The position numbers and the translations under genes are program-made. Shown piece after piece: positions 32,603 through 43,805 of a stretch of 64,000 bases of DNA. Under the pieces are notes generated by a model that did not search any database, was not told where the DNA came from, and saw only the letters and a list, made by a program, of their open reading frames with translations. How positions within the stretch are numbered: the stretch's first letter is position 1; every line of letters starts with the position of its first letter. Location: contig CM076947.1 in the NCBI GenBank assembly GCA_039566865.1, positions 6,269,501 through 6,333,500 on the forward strand, written 5' to 3'. This DNA comes from Aurelia coerulea. Its lineage: Eukaryota; Cnidaria; Scyphozoa; Semaeostomeae; Ulmaridae.

Positions 32603-33865
32603 CCCTATCCAGACTGGGGGGGGGCTCATTCAGCCCCCCCCCCACATACTTAACTGAGCACTGCTCCAGGTTGGTTCAACGAACCAGGAAATGGTTTTTT
32701 GACTTTTAGTTTTTATCCTTTTGAAGTGTGATTTTGTGTGAAATTTTGAAAAAAAATCAGGGGGGTGGGGGGTGGCTGTTTTTTTTCAGAGTGGTCGGGG
32801 CCAACTTTTAGGTAAGCTGCTTATGGATGTAATTCCAGATCACCTCATAATCCTTTGATAGTATCCTTTTTACTTTCTATACTTATAATCTATAAGGTCT
32901 CTTTAATTTTTTCCAGGAACAATAGACCAATTATATGTCACGTGACGTCATTAATGACGTCACCTTTAAGAAAATGGCAAAAATTAGTTAGCAGTCTTTC
33001 TGCAAGGATATTGCGACCCCAAATGCTTTACATCGTCAATAAATAGATTAAAGCTGATCAACACGGTTGTTTTCACCTAAGCTATATAATTTTGTTTGAA
33101 TTTTGTGCACCATTGGTCGCAAACGGTATAAGATTCCCCGGGGGTATCCTCACATAGTACTACTAACGATCAGTTTTCATGCATATCTTGAGAATCTGTT
33201 TTACAGTGAGAATTTTTTGACTTGAAAGTGTTTAGTTTGTCAAGATATTATCAAAATTTCACGAAATTACTATCCTCAACCCCTATTTCCCCCTTCCTTC
33301 TTCCTTCCAACTCATTTGATTACTACTGGGAAAAAATGCTGATGTCAGCACTTTTTGCAATAATGAAAACAAAAGTTTCAAAAGGAAAAATGAAGTATGC
33401 AACAAACTCTTATCATTGAAGTAGTTTTAATTGTAATATATGGAGAAATTCTCTATTACGGCTGCATTTGTCATTTTTCGGAAAAACAAGTATTTTAATC
33501 TCTCTGTCCGCCATCTTGGATTTGCGAAAATCAAATTTTTCACTTTATAAGTATATTTTCACCTTCTAACAATACTTTGATTGGCATAATTTGGTTTCAT
33601 GAATCAATCTTAGAAAATTATAAAGATTTAGAAAAAAGTGGATTTTTTCATTTTTTTCGTGAACACGTGCCAGTTGGTTTGGAATAATTATGACGTCATA
33701 TCTATTTTTAGAATTATTTTTGTGAAAAATGATAGATCATGAGCACGGCTACCAGCGTGGTGAGTTTCGTCTTCGTAAGTGAAGGAATGGCGATTCTAGA
33801 GAGGGGGGGCTGAATGAGCCCCCCCCCAGCCTTCTAGTAGCTCAAAAAGCCCAGTCTGGATAGGG
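32603..33865. mobile_element. TTAA-flanked element with GC-hairpin ends
   Basis: Ends CCCTATCCAGACTGGG and CCCAGTCTGGATAGGG, flanked by TTAA at 32599-32602 and 33866-33869. Just inside each end is a G-run / CTCATTCAG / C-run hairpin. The interior is AT-rich with TGACGTCA-type words and no transposase. Related in design to 54981-55848. TTAA target sites suggest piggyBac- or Kolobok-type mobilisation. Confidence 0.85.
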
Positions 33866-33869
33866 TTAA

Positions 33870-34479
33870 GGAATAACAATAGTTAGGCTGATTCACAGAC
33901 CAAACAAGGAATCCATATGGTATGCGAGTCAAGCTAAACAATGATAAAGTTTTTGATATGTATTTTATATGAAATAATAACAATTCTAATGTATGAGATG
34001 ACATAGTTTAGATCCAGAAAGTACACTCATTTCAAATTTTAATGACAGTGATACGTCAATGAGCTGTGCTGGCTCCATCATGCAACATTCTTTCAAAGTT
34101 GATATTGAACTTTGTAATTGAGAGCTCTCTCCCAATCAACAGATAAACAAGTACCGTGTCCTAGAAAAATGTTAACAGATCTGTCAGGGTACAACAATAT
34201 GACATGGACGTACTTTTGGGCATTGCAAGATTAATATTTCTGCTCTCAAATCACCAATACCAACAAACGAGGTATCTAAGTCCAAGTTAACAATTGAAGA
34301 GCATTTTGAAAGACATTAGCCATTGATTAAAGCTAAATTTACGGATCAAACCAAATCTGTATACTTTTTCCAGACACCTGGTATGCAAAGAATGAGTAGT
34401 GTCATCTGAATAAAGACAGTGAATTTCCCAACAATAATTCTAAAAAACTTCAAATATTCTTAAGAATTCTTAAGAATTC
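33870..34479. other. No gene recognised
   Basis: AT-rich, with stops in all frames. The word AACAATAGTTAG occurs on both outer sides of the preceding element (about 32585 and 33876). Confidence 0.45.
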
Positions 34480-34562
34480 AATGACACTTGGATGGAGCAT
34501 AATTTGAGAACACCTTGGTTCTAAATCAAAGATAATTCAGAAATATACTACGACTTTTTAAA

Positions 34563-34586
34563 CGTTTCGATGTTCATCTTCTTCAG
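34563..34586 (-). ncRNA. Hammerhead-ribozyme-like core in Penelope-like element
   Basis: On the minus strand CTGAAGA is followed by A-GATG-AA-CATC and then GAAACG. This fits the hammerhead core CUGANGA - stem II - GAAA, with a short stem II. Hammerhead motifs are documented in Penelope-like elements. Stems I and III were not modelled. Confidence 0.55.
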
Positions 34587-35054
34587 TAACTGTTCGTACA
34601 ATGATTTGGGGAGCTACCTATAAACGTAGATTACAATAGGGTAACAAAAGAAACAACTTAACGAGGGCTAGCTAATACATATGTTCCCAACTGAACTATA
34701 AAAAGCGGGTGGGCCGGAAACGCAAAGAGAAGCAAAGGTGAGATAAAGATGGACTTAATACAGGAGCCAGATGTGCTGCTGTCTCACGGGAAATTCAAAT
34801 GATAAAACGAAAAGATGTAGATAAATGAAATAAGAAAACCCGCTCCGGATATGGCGGCAAGATAAAGCAATGGAAAGCACAAAAAGAGACTCGCACCTCG
34901 TCCCCTGGACAGCCGGTCGTATTAGGACGGCAAATGATAAAGGGCTCCAGGCACGAGGCTAAAGAAATCCGACACCCCTAAATAAACAAAAGAACAATAA
35001 ACGAAAGAAAAAATATAATAAAAATAAAATTATAGACCCTAATGCTAAATAACC

Positions 35055-37022
35055 TTATGGAGAAACGAAAAGATCAAGAGTCCACCAGCCTGACATTAAG
35101 TCCCTTTGGTGCAAAGCTATCCAATTTAAATTGTCAAAACCTTCCCTAACTCTAGACTCGCCAATTAACCTATCAATGACTTGAACCTTAACATCCTCCA
35201 TAAAACCATGATGACCTGCTAGCTCAAAATGCCTATGAAAATCTGCCTGAGTAACCATCTCCCCTTTCTCAAATATCCTACAGCATGACTTGTAATTATT
35301 AAACCTAGTTTTAAAGGGTGTAAATGTGCTACCAACATACTGCATGCCATATACCTTGCAACCTAACAAATAAACAACACCAGACGAGTCGCAATCAAAC
35401 CTAGAATTTATGTTATACTCTTTACCTGTAACATGACAAACAAACTTATCTCCTTCAAACATAAACTTGCACACCTGACACCTAGATTTACGACAACGAA
35501 AACAGCCCTTAATGGAATCTTGTTGTATCGGAGGAAGCTTCACCCTAACAAGGTTATCCTCGAGATTGCTAGCACGCCTGAATGCAATGAGAGGTTGTTC
35601 AGCAAACACCCTCTTGTGCTCCTCAGATGCGGCCAGCATTGGCTGAAGCTTGCCAACGGCCTTTCGGATTCCATTAAGGGCTGGGTGATATGTAACAACA
35701 AATGGGATACGGTCCCCCCTTCCCCGATTACGTCCAACATCCTGATTAATCAATGCTTGCCTATCCAAATGCCTAACTCTCTCGACCTGCTCCCTAACAA
35801 AACCTTCTTCGTAACCTCTATCAGCAAACCAACCAACCAATTCCTCTGACCTAGCTACAAACTTAGTAACATCAGAACAAATTCTACGAATCCTAAGCGC
35901 CTGCCCATATGGAATAGCCTTCTTGGTGTGCCATGGATGGCATGAAGCTCTCTGCAAATACTGATGAGTATCACTTGGTTTCCAGTAGAGATCAGTCTCC
36001 AAGGCACCCCCCTTCCTAACCACCATGACATCCAAAAAACTAACTTCTTCTCTGGAACTCTCAGACGTAAACTTTATAGTTGGATGGAAGCTTTTGATGT
36101 ATTCCAGGAAACTGTCCAGTTTAAGCTGACCATGAGTCCAGATAAAAAACACATCATCAATATAGCGAAACCAAACCAAAGGCTTATCCACACTACCATC
36201 CAACAAATTCTCCTCTAAACTAGCCATAAACAAATTAGCATACGCCAGTGCAAATTTAGTCCCAATTGCCGTCCCAAGCTTCTGCCTATATACCTTACCA
36301 TCAAACTCAAAAACATTATTCTCCAAGACAACCCTAGCCAAATTAACCAACGAACCTGGGTAGACCCCTGCATTTTGCCTACTTTTCAGTGCATGTCGCA
36401 TTGCCTCCAAGCCTTCATCATGGGGGATGCTAGGATAGAGGCCTACGGCATCCACCGTGCACAGCAAAGCATCATCAGGGACCTCCCCTAAACCAGCCAA
36501 CAACGACAAAAAGTGATTAGTATCCTTAACATAAGACTTGGTACAACTAACAAGGGGATTAAGGTGATGATCTAAAAACTCTGAGATATGTTCCGTAACT
36601 GTACCACAATTAGAAATAACCGACCTACCCACAACTCCTGACAAACCCTTATGTATCTTAGGCAACAAATAGAATCGACCTAACTTAGACCTCTGAACCT
36701 GCAAATATGATGCTTCCTTATCTAATAACCCTGGATCACAAATCTGAATTTCCGTAACACAATTCTTAACTTCCGCCTCTAACTCAACCGTAGGATCCTT
36801 ATCTAATTTCTCGTAAACATCCAAATTACTTAACTGCCTATTTGCCTCAGCAACATAATCATCCCTATCCCACACAAAAACAGCAGAACCCTTATCAGCC
36901 TCCTTAATAACAATGCTCTGATCCGACTTGAGTTCCCTCAAAGCTTCAAGCTCCTCAAATGATAAACTAGGAAAATTCTTACCCTCTGGTGAGACAGCCA
37001 GCACTTGGGTTTTACCAATCAA
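35055..37022 (-). CDS. Penelope-like RT with GIY-YIG endonuclease
   Basis: 655 codons with no internal stop. N-terminal IVIKEADKGSAVFVWDRDDY (residues 38-57); RT with FYLLPKIHKG (117-126), TVDAVGLYPSIPHDEG (189-204), GTAIGTKFALAYANLFM (250-266) and the catalytic FRYIDD at 285-290; then SFLDVMV. Between RT and endonuclease is a CX2CX5CX2C-type finger (CFRCRKSRCQVC, 507-518). The C-terminus holds VVYLLGC and YVGST (549-566), the GIY-YIG signature. In Penelope-like elements this protein nicks the target and reverse-transcribes the RNA. All visible catalytic residues of RT are present; the GIY-YIG glutamate is less certain. Confidence 0.93.
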   Translation of the reverse strand: MIGKTQVLAVSPEGKNFPSLSFEELEALRELKSDQSIVIKEADKGSAVFVWDRDDYVAEANRQLSNLDVYEKLDKDPTVELEAEVKNCVTEIQICDPGLLDKEASYLQVQRSKLGRFYLLPKIHKGLSGVVGRSVISNCGTVTEHISEFLDHHLNPLVSCTKSYVKDTNHFLSLLAGLGEVPDDALLCTVDAVGLYPSIPHDEGLEAMRHALKSRQNAGVYPGSLVNLARVVLENNVFEFDGKVYRQKLGTAIGTKFALAYANLFMASLEENLLDGSVDKPLVWFRYIDDVFFIWTHGQLKLDSFLEYIKSFHPTIKFTSESSREEVSFLDVMVVRKGGALETDLYWKPSDTHQYLQRASCHPWHTKKAIPYGQALRIRRICSDVTKFVARSEELVGWFADRGYEEGFVREQVERVRHLDRQALINQDVGRNRGRGDRIPFVVTYHPALNGIRKAVGKLQPMLAASEEHKRVFAEQPLIAFRRASNLEDNLVRVKLPPIQQDSIKGCFRCRKSRCQVCKFMFEGDKFVCHVTGKEYNINSRFDCDSSGVVYLLGCKVYGMQYVGSTFTPFKTRFNNYKSCCRIFEKGEMVTQADFHRHFELAGHHGFMEDVKVQVIDRLIGESRVREGFDNLNWIALHQRDLMSGWWTLDLFVSP

Positions 37023-37097
37023 TGGCCCTGGCCCTATGGCCCTATGGCCCTATGGCACTATGGCCCTATGGCCCTATGGCACTATGGCACTATGGTC
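37021..37097. repeat. TATGGCCC / TATGGCAC tandem repeat
   Basis: About nine 8-bp units at the 5' edge of the Penelope-like ORF. It may be the insertion target or an expansion of it. Confidence 0.9.
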
Positions 37098-37389
37098 TTG
37101 TATCTTTTATTACGAATACCCTAAATATGAGTCTGACAGTGTATTCGACTAGAATTCGTATAAATATTGCTTCAAATAATGCCCAAACTGAGATGCACAA
37201 AGTTCTCGTTCACCGAGCGAAAATTCCCCCGAAGTACTAATGCAGGGAATCACCAGCTGTAACTTTCTTTGCTTATTTGTTGCTATGGGAAACACGGCAA
37301 AGGGCGCAGCATTGTTGTCAATAATGTGTTTCTTATCTCGCTTCTGTTGTGAGATAAAGTAGAGGAAGGGGTCCGACAAATCTCCACTA

Positions 37390-37808
37390 CACGTTTTTTT
37401 TTATAAGAAACTGGTTTATAAGAAACTAGTACTACGATGACCAAAAAATTAAGAAACTCTAGTACTACGCTCAAGAACAGTTAAGAAACTCTAAAACTTT
37501 ATTTCTTTGTGTCTCTCTTATTCTATGTCTTTCTAACAAAGGTACATTCGTCTTTTCTTGACTTTTAACTGCAAAATTGGTAAATTTTTGCCTTGATGTG
37601 CATGGCTTCTTCTTGATGACAATGTCAATGCAAAATGGAAGCCCTTTCTCGAGAAGAAGGCTCAACTTCCAACAATACCGCAATTTTAGGCCCAAAAAAT
37701 AAGAAACTGATTAAGAAACTTTTACTACTAAAACACCGAAATTTTCATGCGAAATTAAGAAACTTTTAGTACTAAGTGCTGATCCAAGTTTCTTATAAAA
37801 AAAACGTG
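37390..37808. mobile_element. TA-flanked MITE with CACGTTTTTTTTATAAGAAAC ends
   Basis: Left end CACGTTTTTTTTATAAGAAA, right end TTTCTTATAAAAAAAACGTG, with TA on both sides. AAGAAACT recurs many times inside. A second copy lies in opposite orientation at 55859-56276 with the same length and closely similar sequence. No coding capacity. Confidence 0.9.
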
Positions 37809-38095
37809 TATTTTCCAACGCATTGCAACGGAGCTAATATCATATGTCTTAATTTTCAGAACTTTCAGCAGTGGCTCCTATTCTTAGTTTCTTATAAAAA
37901 AAGATGCATGCATTACTGGGGCAATCCCTGGACCGTAATTTGGCCATCCTTCACCTTTTTCCATTGTACACGAGGTCCAAGACCACTTTCTGTCAAAAAA
38001 TACACTTAATCACTTAGAGGCTCAGATCTTCAGCAAAAATTTACATCAAGGTTTTTTATCAAACAAGGGTATCAGGGTATCATAAAACATGGGTA

Positions 38096-38347
38096 TTACA
38101 TAATCAATATCACTAAGCCTGGTGGAATGACATCTGATGTATATAAAATAGATGATGAGCAAAATGAACCATGCTGTCTATAAAGGATTCGGATATGTAA
38201 ACTAATTTGCCTATGTGGCCATACTTTACAGTATGTATCTAAGAAGGCATACTCCGTGCCCCCATTAAAGGCTTTTCTTGCAGGAGATTCAACAACATGA
38301 AAATGGGTTCTATTGAGAACACATGTTCTGACGTTTGAGAGGCACAT
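38096..38347 (-). CDS. Possible further exon of the unrecognised gene
   Basis: An open minus-strand frame containing SPARKAFNGGTEYAFLDTYC lies downstream of two well-defined exons. An acceptor within AAAAG|CC would preserve their phase. The real 3' limit is unclear, and the rest of the frame looks non-coding. Low confidence. Confidence 0.25.
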   Translation of the reverse strand: MCLSNVRTCVLNRTHFHVVESPARKAFNGGTEYAFLDTYCKVWPHRQISLHIRILYRQHGSFCSSSILYTSDVIPPGLVILIM

Positions 38348-38559
38348 GCTGTATCACAAGGTTAATGATTCCAAGTTCCTAATTTGGAGACCGAAAGTCA
38401 TTACTGTACCAACATCATATTAAAAATATGGAAGGGTCAAGATGGTTGGAGACATATAGTACAGCTGAAAACTGTTTTTTGCTTGAAAACAATGAGTTGT
38501 CATATAGATCATATCTTGAAGAAGTTTTAATCTAAACAACCTTTTGGCAGGATACATAC

Positions 38560-38640
38560 CATTGAAGGCAGCATTTAATTTATCTTGCACTCTCTGCCTC
38601 ATATTTTCCCATGTGTCCTTTGATCTTTCTTTGGCTGAAA
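38560..38640 (-). CDS. Unrecognised gene, exon B
   Basis: Acceptor CCCTTTAG before 38640, donor G|GTATGT at 38560. The exon enters and leaves in phase 1 with exactly 26 full codons (SAKERSKDTWENMRQRVQDK, then LNAAFN). Phase agrees with exon A upstream. The peptide is charged and helical-looking. I recognise no family. Two short exons with canonical sites and matching phase argue for a real, perhaps intact host gene. Confidence 0.6.
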
Positions 38641-38903
38641 CTAAAGGGCAAAGGAATTAAACACTGTTTTGTTGGCTGCCTGTTTTATAAGCTATTTACC
38701 TTTTCAATCCATAATTTTCAGGTACAATTTCTTGTCTTGCCTCCATTTCACCTGCTTCACATTTCATCTTGTATTAAAACTACTTTAGACTGACAATGAT
38801 AATGCTATTAGAGCTTGCAGGCAGAATTTATACATCAAAAAATTTATGAAATAAGATATACTGTTAGATAGATAAAGCAGATGGGTGCGTAAATAAAACA
38901 TAC

Positions 38904-39051
38904 CATTTATTTGACTTAAAAATTCCCAGTATGCATTGCAGCCAGATATGAATTTTTTCCCCTTCACAGTTCCAAATTCTCCAAACAAGTTTGTTCTTGG
39001 CTTTGCTATAACACCAAAGCACTCAAAGCCTAAACTCTCTAGATCATCTGC
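38904..39051 (-). CDS. Unrecognised gene, exon A
   Basis: Acceptor TTTGTTAG before 39051, donor ATG|GTATGT at 38904. 148 nt give 49 full codons plus one base (phase 0 to 1): ADDLESLGFECFGVIAKPRT, then NLFGEFGTVKGKKFISGCNA and YWEFLSQIN. No domain known to me. The upstream intron carries the MITE at 39171-39579; no convincing upstream exon was found before 40 kb, so the 5' part is missing from this annotation. Confidence 0.6.
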
Positions 39052-39170
39052 CTAACAAAGAAACATATACTTGACAGGCTTGGCACAGATTGACAATTAT
39101 GATTCTTAGAATAAAGAATTCTTTAAACTTTTGTGATTCCTTACAAATTCTTCTTGAGGCCTGTGCTGTA

Positions 39171-39579
39171 CCGGGTGAACCAGAAAAAAGTTCCCACTTT
39201 TGAAAAATTCACAGCATCAAGAGTACTCAATGGATTGAAATGAATCAATATTTGCTTCACAGCCAAAAGATTGAAGTATTTTTGTGATTTGTCTTGCCTT
39301 CTTACAAGCACTGGCAAAATTGGTGACTGAAAAAGGCCTAAAATGCTTGATAAAATCATAAAGGACTCCTCGATCAGAACAACAGAGAAAATGCAAGTTC
39401 TCATGGGTGAGAGATATTATCTGCACATCTATTGCCATCGGATTGAAAATCTTTAATATCTTTAGTAAAAATATACTTCAAACTTTTGGCTTTTAACTAG
39501 AATTTTAATATTCAAATGCATGAAGTACTTGTGGTACTACAAATTTTTGAAAGTGGGAACTTTTTTCTGGCTCACCCGG
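39171..39579. mobile_element. CCGGGTGAACCAG MITE
   Basis: Ends CCGGGTGAACCAGAAAAAAG and its near-complement. The left flank is TA and the right flank is now TG, so the duplication has mutated. Shorter than the other TACCGGGTG elements and with a non-palindromic middle. It lies in an intron of the unrecognised gene. Confidence 0.85.
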
Positions 39580-40149
39580 TGTTTTCAGCACATATATAGT
39601 TGTAAAGACGTTTGTTTCCTTGCCAAAGCAATACTTTGTTGTATTTGTCAACATGTTTCCTACCTCAAGGAACAATGATAGATATTTCAACAGAATTAGG
39701 ATAATTTGTTCTATTGAAACTGGAATTCAAAGCGATGAGCAATTGCAGACAAAGTAATTCAAAACAAACATGAGCAGGAGAAAGGTGGTTTTTACAAGAA
39801 GTTAGGAGTTTATAACAAAAGAAGAAGGACAAATCTAAAGTCCTGCCTGGCTGTTTCTGGTTATTTCATCCAGGAGCCAACAAGCCATTGTTTCATTAAA
39901 GCCCTACATATGCGCGAATTGCAATGTCTTCTGCTCCACTTCTGAATCAAATAAACAAACTCTGCCAGCCAGATCTTTAGATTTATCTTTCTATTGTTAC
40001 TGCATGACTTCTCTTTACAACCACCTTTCCCCTTGCACAAGGTGATACAGTAGTATGCCCTAATGGCTGTTGGGCAGCTTTTGTGGCTTTGTTTGTTTTG
40101 AAATAAGTGTAGAGAATTTGCCGTTTTTTCGATTGATCACGATGAAGTC

Positions 40150-40335
40150 ATGGGCCCTTCAGATGATGGCGAGAAGAATCAAGACGATGACGAGTTTCCC
40201 AACATTGAAAATGAAGAGCTGGAATCACTGATACTGGGCCTAACAGATGACGACCGCAATTCTGATGATCGCCAAGTAGAAGAAATACGAAAAAGAATCC
40301 TTTCATGGAGACCAGCAGCATGTCCAACTGTCTGA
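40150..40335 (+). other. Short acidic ORF
   Basis: 61 codons starting MGPSDDGEKNQDDDEFPNI, very acidic, then RQVEEIRKRILSWRP and a stop. It could be a first exon (such acidic N-termini precede piggyBac and other transposases) or a chance frame. No donor site is evident. Confidence 0.3.
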
Positions 40336-40339
40336 TGTC

Positions 40340-41818
40340 TGTTTGCAACTTGTTGTTTCTTTACAAACTTCGTTTCGTTTCATGTTTCGATGTTGTTTGA
40401 CTGCAGAAAAGTGAATGACCAAAGGCAGGTTCCCGCTCTTTTTGTCGATGTCACGTCACTTAATATCCTTCTCTTCTTCGTTCGCATGCGCAAAAATCCA
40501 TCGATCCCAAAATAGAACAATCCAAATAAGATATCAAATTTCGTTTGCCATGTTAATCATGCAAAGTTTTACCATTTCTTGATTTCTATGTCACGGCGTG
40601 TGTCTGAAACCATGACCGTACGTTTCGAAATGACAATCGCCACCTGAAGCGCGATTATGGGCCTAAGCAAAAAGCGTTGAAAATGCCTACTTTTTCATTG
40701 GCGTTTTTTTCTGTCTTGGGGCAGATAATAAAAATGTTCTTGGTAAGAACTTAGATTAACTATTAATATAAATTAACATAAATGATGTGAAAAAGTCATG
40801 ATACTCTCGGTAGGGCGCTAAAATGTAGTGCATCGCATCGATTTTAGTGTCGGTGGTTTTGAAGCGAGAAGCTGCGAGGAGGTTTGTTTACAATTTTCTT
40901 GTCATCTGTGACATCAAGACCCCTATTGTTCCCATTGTTCAAGAAAGCAATATGATTGGTTCTTTTTTATATAAACAAATTCTTTGATTGGCTTAAAACC
41001 AAATTCCCCTCTGTTGCTGTTGTGTTAATTAATGAAATCTGACCAACATAAATGCTGGTCTGCCAGCTATTTATTGAAATATCTGAAATTTTAGTTAGCC
41101 GGTAGTATACAAACAATAGAAAGAGATTGTTCCGAAATAACTCCATACTGTAACATACTGTTCCATAATGCAACACTCCACCCAGGCTCGATTTTTTATT
41201 TTGCTAAACAACAACCAACGTTTCAAAAATGGAATGTATTGAATGTATTGAAATGGAATGTATTTTACTACATTATAGCAATGCTGTTATGGCCAAGCAA
41301 GTTGCTGATACCAACTTTGGCCAAATTGAATTTAAATTAAGGTAACAGTTTCATTTTTCCTGTTACGTGTTACCAAATACTTGAAACTACTCTAGGCCCA
41401 ACCTTACCTAGAATATGCGCGCCAAATTTTTTTCCAAGCAAGTTGGAAATAAAGATTTTAATATCGTTAAACTAAACACACTTGTGCCTTGCGAATACAA
41501 GTCTCCTTGTCAACATCTTGTTCTTGTTGAGGTTCGTGCACATCATCCAACAAAGAGTCCAGCTCACTGGCAAATTCATCATTGATAGGAATATTCTAAT
41601 ATCTTTCCTCATCTACGGCCATCTTGTTACGAATTGCTTGATCTATTGCAGCACGCCACCCACTACTGATCTCAATCACTTTGCTCCATACAAATGAAAT
41701 ACCGTCCTCCTACGCAGAGGAAAGCAGTGACACGAAACAGCATGGCAACAATGTGGCCTAGTTACGTAACATCCATGTACACGACTAACTGTTATGCTAA
41801 AATAAGAAATAAAAACAA
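40340..41818. other. No gene recognised
   Basis: Ordinary AT-rich sequence. Several short frames, none with a motif. Confidence 0.45.
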
Positions 41819-42755
41819 ATATGTTCTTATGTGAGAGCCTGGATTGTGTGAATATAGTCTTTTTCATCATTCTACGTCAAATTCTAAGTGTCATAATGTT
41901 TTCTGAGGACTTTTATAGTTTTCTTGAATCTAACCCTAGTCATGTATCGCACATGTACACTGACTGCTATGCGAAAGTTAAAAAAGCCTCACATTGTCAA
42001 AATATGTTCTTATATGAGCCTGGATGGTGTGAATGTAGCCTTTTTCACTGTTTTACGTCACATTCTAGCTGTCATAATGTTTTCTGAGGACTTTTATAGT
42101 TTTCTTGAATCTAACCCTAGTCATGTATCGCACATGTACACTGACTGCTATACGAAAGTTAAAAAAAGCCTCACATTGTCAAAATATGTTCTTATATGAG
42201 CCTGGATGGTGTGAATGTAGTCTTTTTCACTGTTTTACGTCACATTCTAGCTGTCATAATGTTTTCTGAGGACTTTTATAGTTTTCTTGAATCTAACCCT
42301 AGTCATGTATCGCACATGTACACTGACTGCTATACGAAAGTTTAAAAAAGCCTCACATTGTCAAAATATGTTCTTATATGAGCCTGGATGGTGTGAATGT
42401 AGTCTTTTTCACCGTTTTACGTCAAATTGTAGGTGTCATAATGTTTTCTGAGGGCTTTTATAGTTTTCTTGAATCGAACCCTAGTTATGTATCGCACATG
42501 TTCACTGACTGCTATGCGAAAGTTCAAAAAGCCTCATATTGTCAAAATATGTTCTTATGTCATCCTGCATGGTGTGAATGTAGTCTTTTTCATCGTTTTA
42601 CGTCAAATTCTAGGTGTCATAATATTTTCTGAGGACCTTTATAGTTTTCTTGGATCTAACCCTAGTTCAATTCAATTCAACTATGCGCAAATAAAAATAT
42701 GTTCTTATGTGAGCCTGGATTTGTGTGAATGTAGTCTTTTTCATCGTTTTTCATC
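41819..42755. repeat. About 181-bp satellite-like tandem array
   Basis: Units begin TATGTTCTTATRTGAGCCTG near 41820, 42003, 42185, 42366 and 42547, with a truncated sixth near 42696. Each carries GTGAATRTAGTCTTTTTCA, TTTTCTGAGGACTTTTATAG and TCTAACCCTAGT. Units 2 and 3 are nearly identical; the outer ones are more diverged. Overlapping ORFs here are repeats of each other and not genes. Confidence 0.93.
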
Positions 42756-42759
42756 AAGG

Positions 42760-43805
42760 TTACTGCTCGGTTGTAAGATGTGGTGAATGTATAGCTATAG
42801 TATACTTACAATCTGTTGGCCTACTTTAGACTTTACTCTTTATGATAAGGGGCCTACTTGCAGGCTAGGTATTATTGTGCTTTGTGTCACTACACCCCTG
42901 CTGTTTGTTTTTCATGAAGAGAGCAAATATTGTGCTTTACAATGTATACTGGGTACCTCGTACCTCGATATTTTAGGTAGATATCTTTGGCGAGCAATTC
43001 ACTTTGTCTACTCTTTGTGGAAATAGGACCAAAACGTATTATAATAAGATACATTTTGAACAAAGTACTATTTGCAGCCAACTTTAGAATACAAAAAGCA
43101 ATGCAAATTGCAATCACATCAGCCTACAACTATGCACTGTGTTTTTTACTCAGCTGGGGAAAACGAAAATTCCGAACCTGTTTGTCTTCGCAGCTACGTT
43201 GGCTTTCAAATCAGAGAACTTCTGCTCAGTTATTTCTTTTTTAGCACAATTTTAGTCTCTTTCATTGTCGGTCTGTTGAAGTTCCTTTGTGGCATAACTA
43301 CGAAAAGATAAAAATAATGTTTATTTCCTGCAACCAACACCCAAACTTTCTTACCAAGCTTAATGGAATTATGGGCTGCATGAAACATGGGCGTTGTTGC
43401 TCCTCTCGATGTCTCTGTGCCTATTTTTCACAACAACAAGGACCCTTGTGCGCTTTTTCTGTCCATCAACAGAAGTACTTTATGTCAACGGAAATAAACC
43501 AAAATCATTAGGAATAACAAAGTTCTTCATGCAAACAACAAAAACCAAAATAGGTAATGATGAAATGTACCAATCGGATCGTGGTGGCGTAGAGTCAGCT
43601 GCTGCTCCTTGGTGTTTCTTTTTAGTGTGACCAAAACTCTTAGATGTAGCGCGATGTTGGCTAAGAGCAGAGGCAGTCCATGATCCTCGCTCAAGTGTAG
43701 GCCATACCGAAAAGACAACTGACGTTTCTCGGTCTTGCGGAAACTGCTCGTCATGTTCAGAAAGCTGACTTGTTGGAGAGCACATCCTTGAGCAAGCGTC
43801 ATGTT
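42760..43805. other. No gene recognised
   Basis: Overlapping short frames on both strands without motifs. The Penelope-like remnant begins just beyond. Confidence 0.4.

Larger units (their letters stand above)
34480..37022 (-). mobile_element. Penelope-like element, intact ORF
   Basis: A minus-strand Penelope-like retroelement with a single unbroken ORF (37022-35055) and about 500 bp of 3' sequence including a hammerhead-like motif at 34563-34586. At the 5' side the ORF begins directly at a TATGGCCC-type tandem repeat, so the element is probably 5'-truncated and its natural start is lost. The intact frame in such a decayed neighbourhood suggests a recent insertion. Confidence 0.9.

Noticed and set aside
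35433..36218. Plus-strand ORFs of 138 and 84 codons
   Set aside because: Antisense shadows of the intact Penelope-like ORF.
36928..37240. Plus-strand ORFs rich in LWPYGTMA
   Set aside because: Translations of the TATGGCCC repeat.
41819..42755. Family of 70-105 aa ORFs
   Set aside because: They are the same tandem repeat read repeatedly; unit length is not a multiple of three and the frames break between units.
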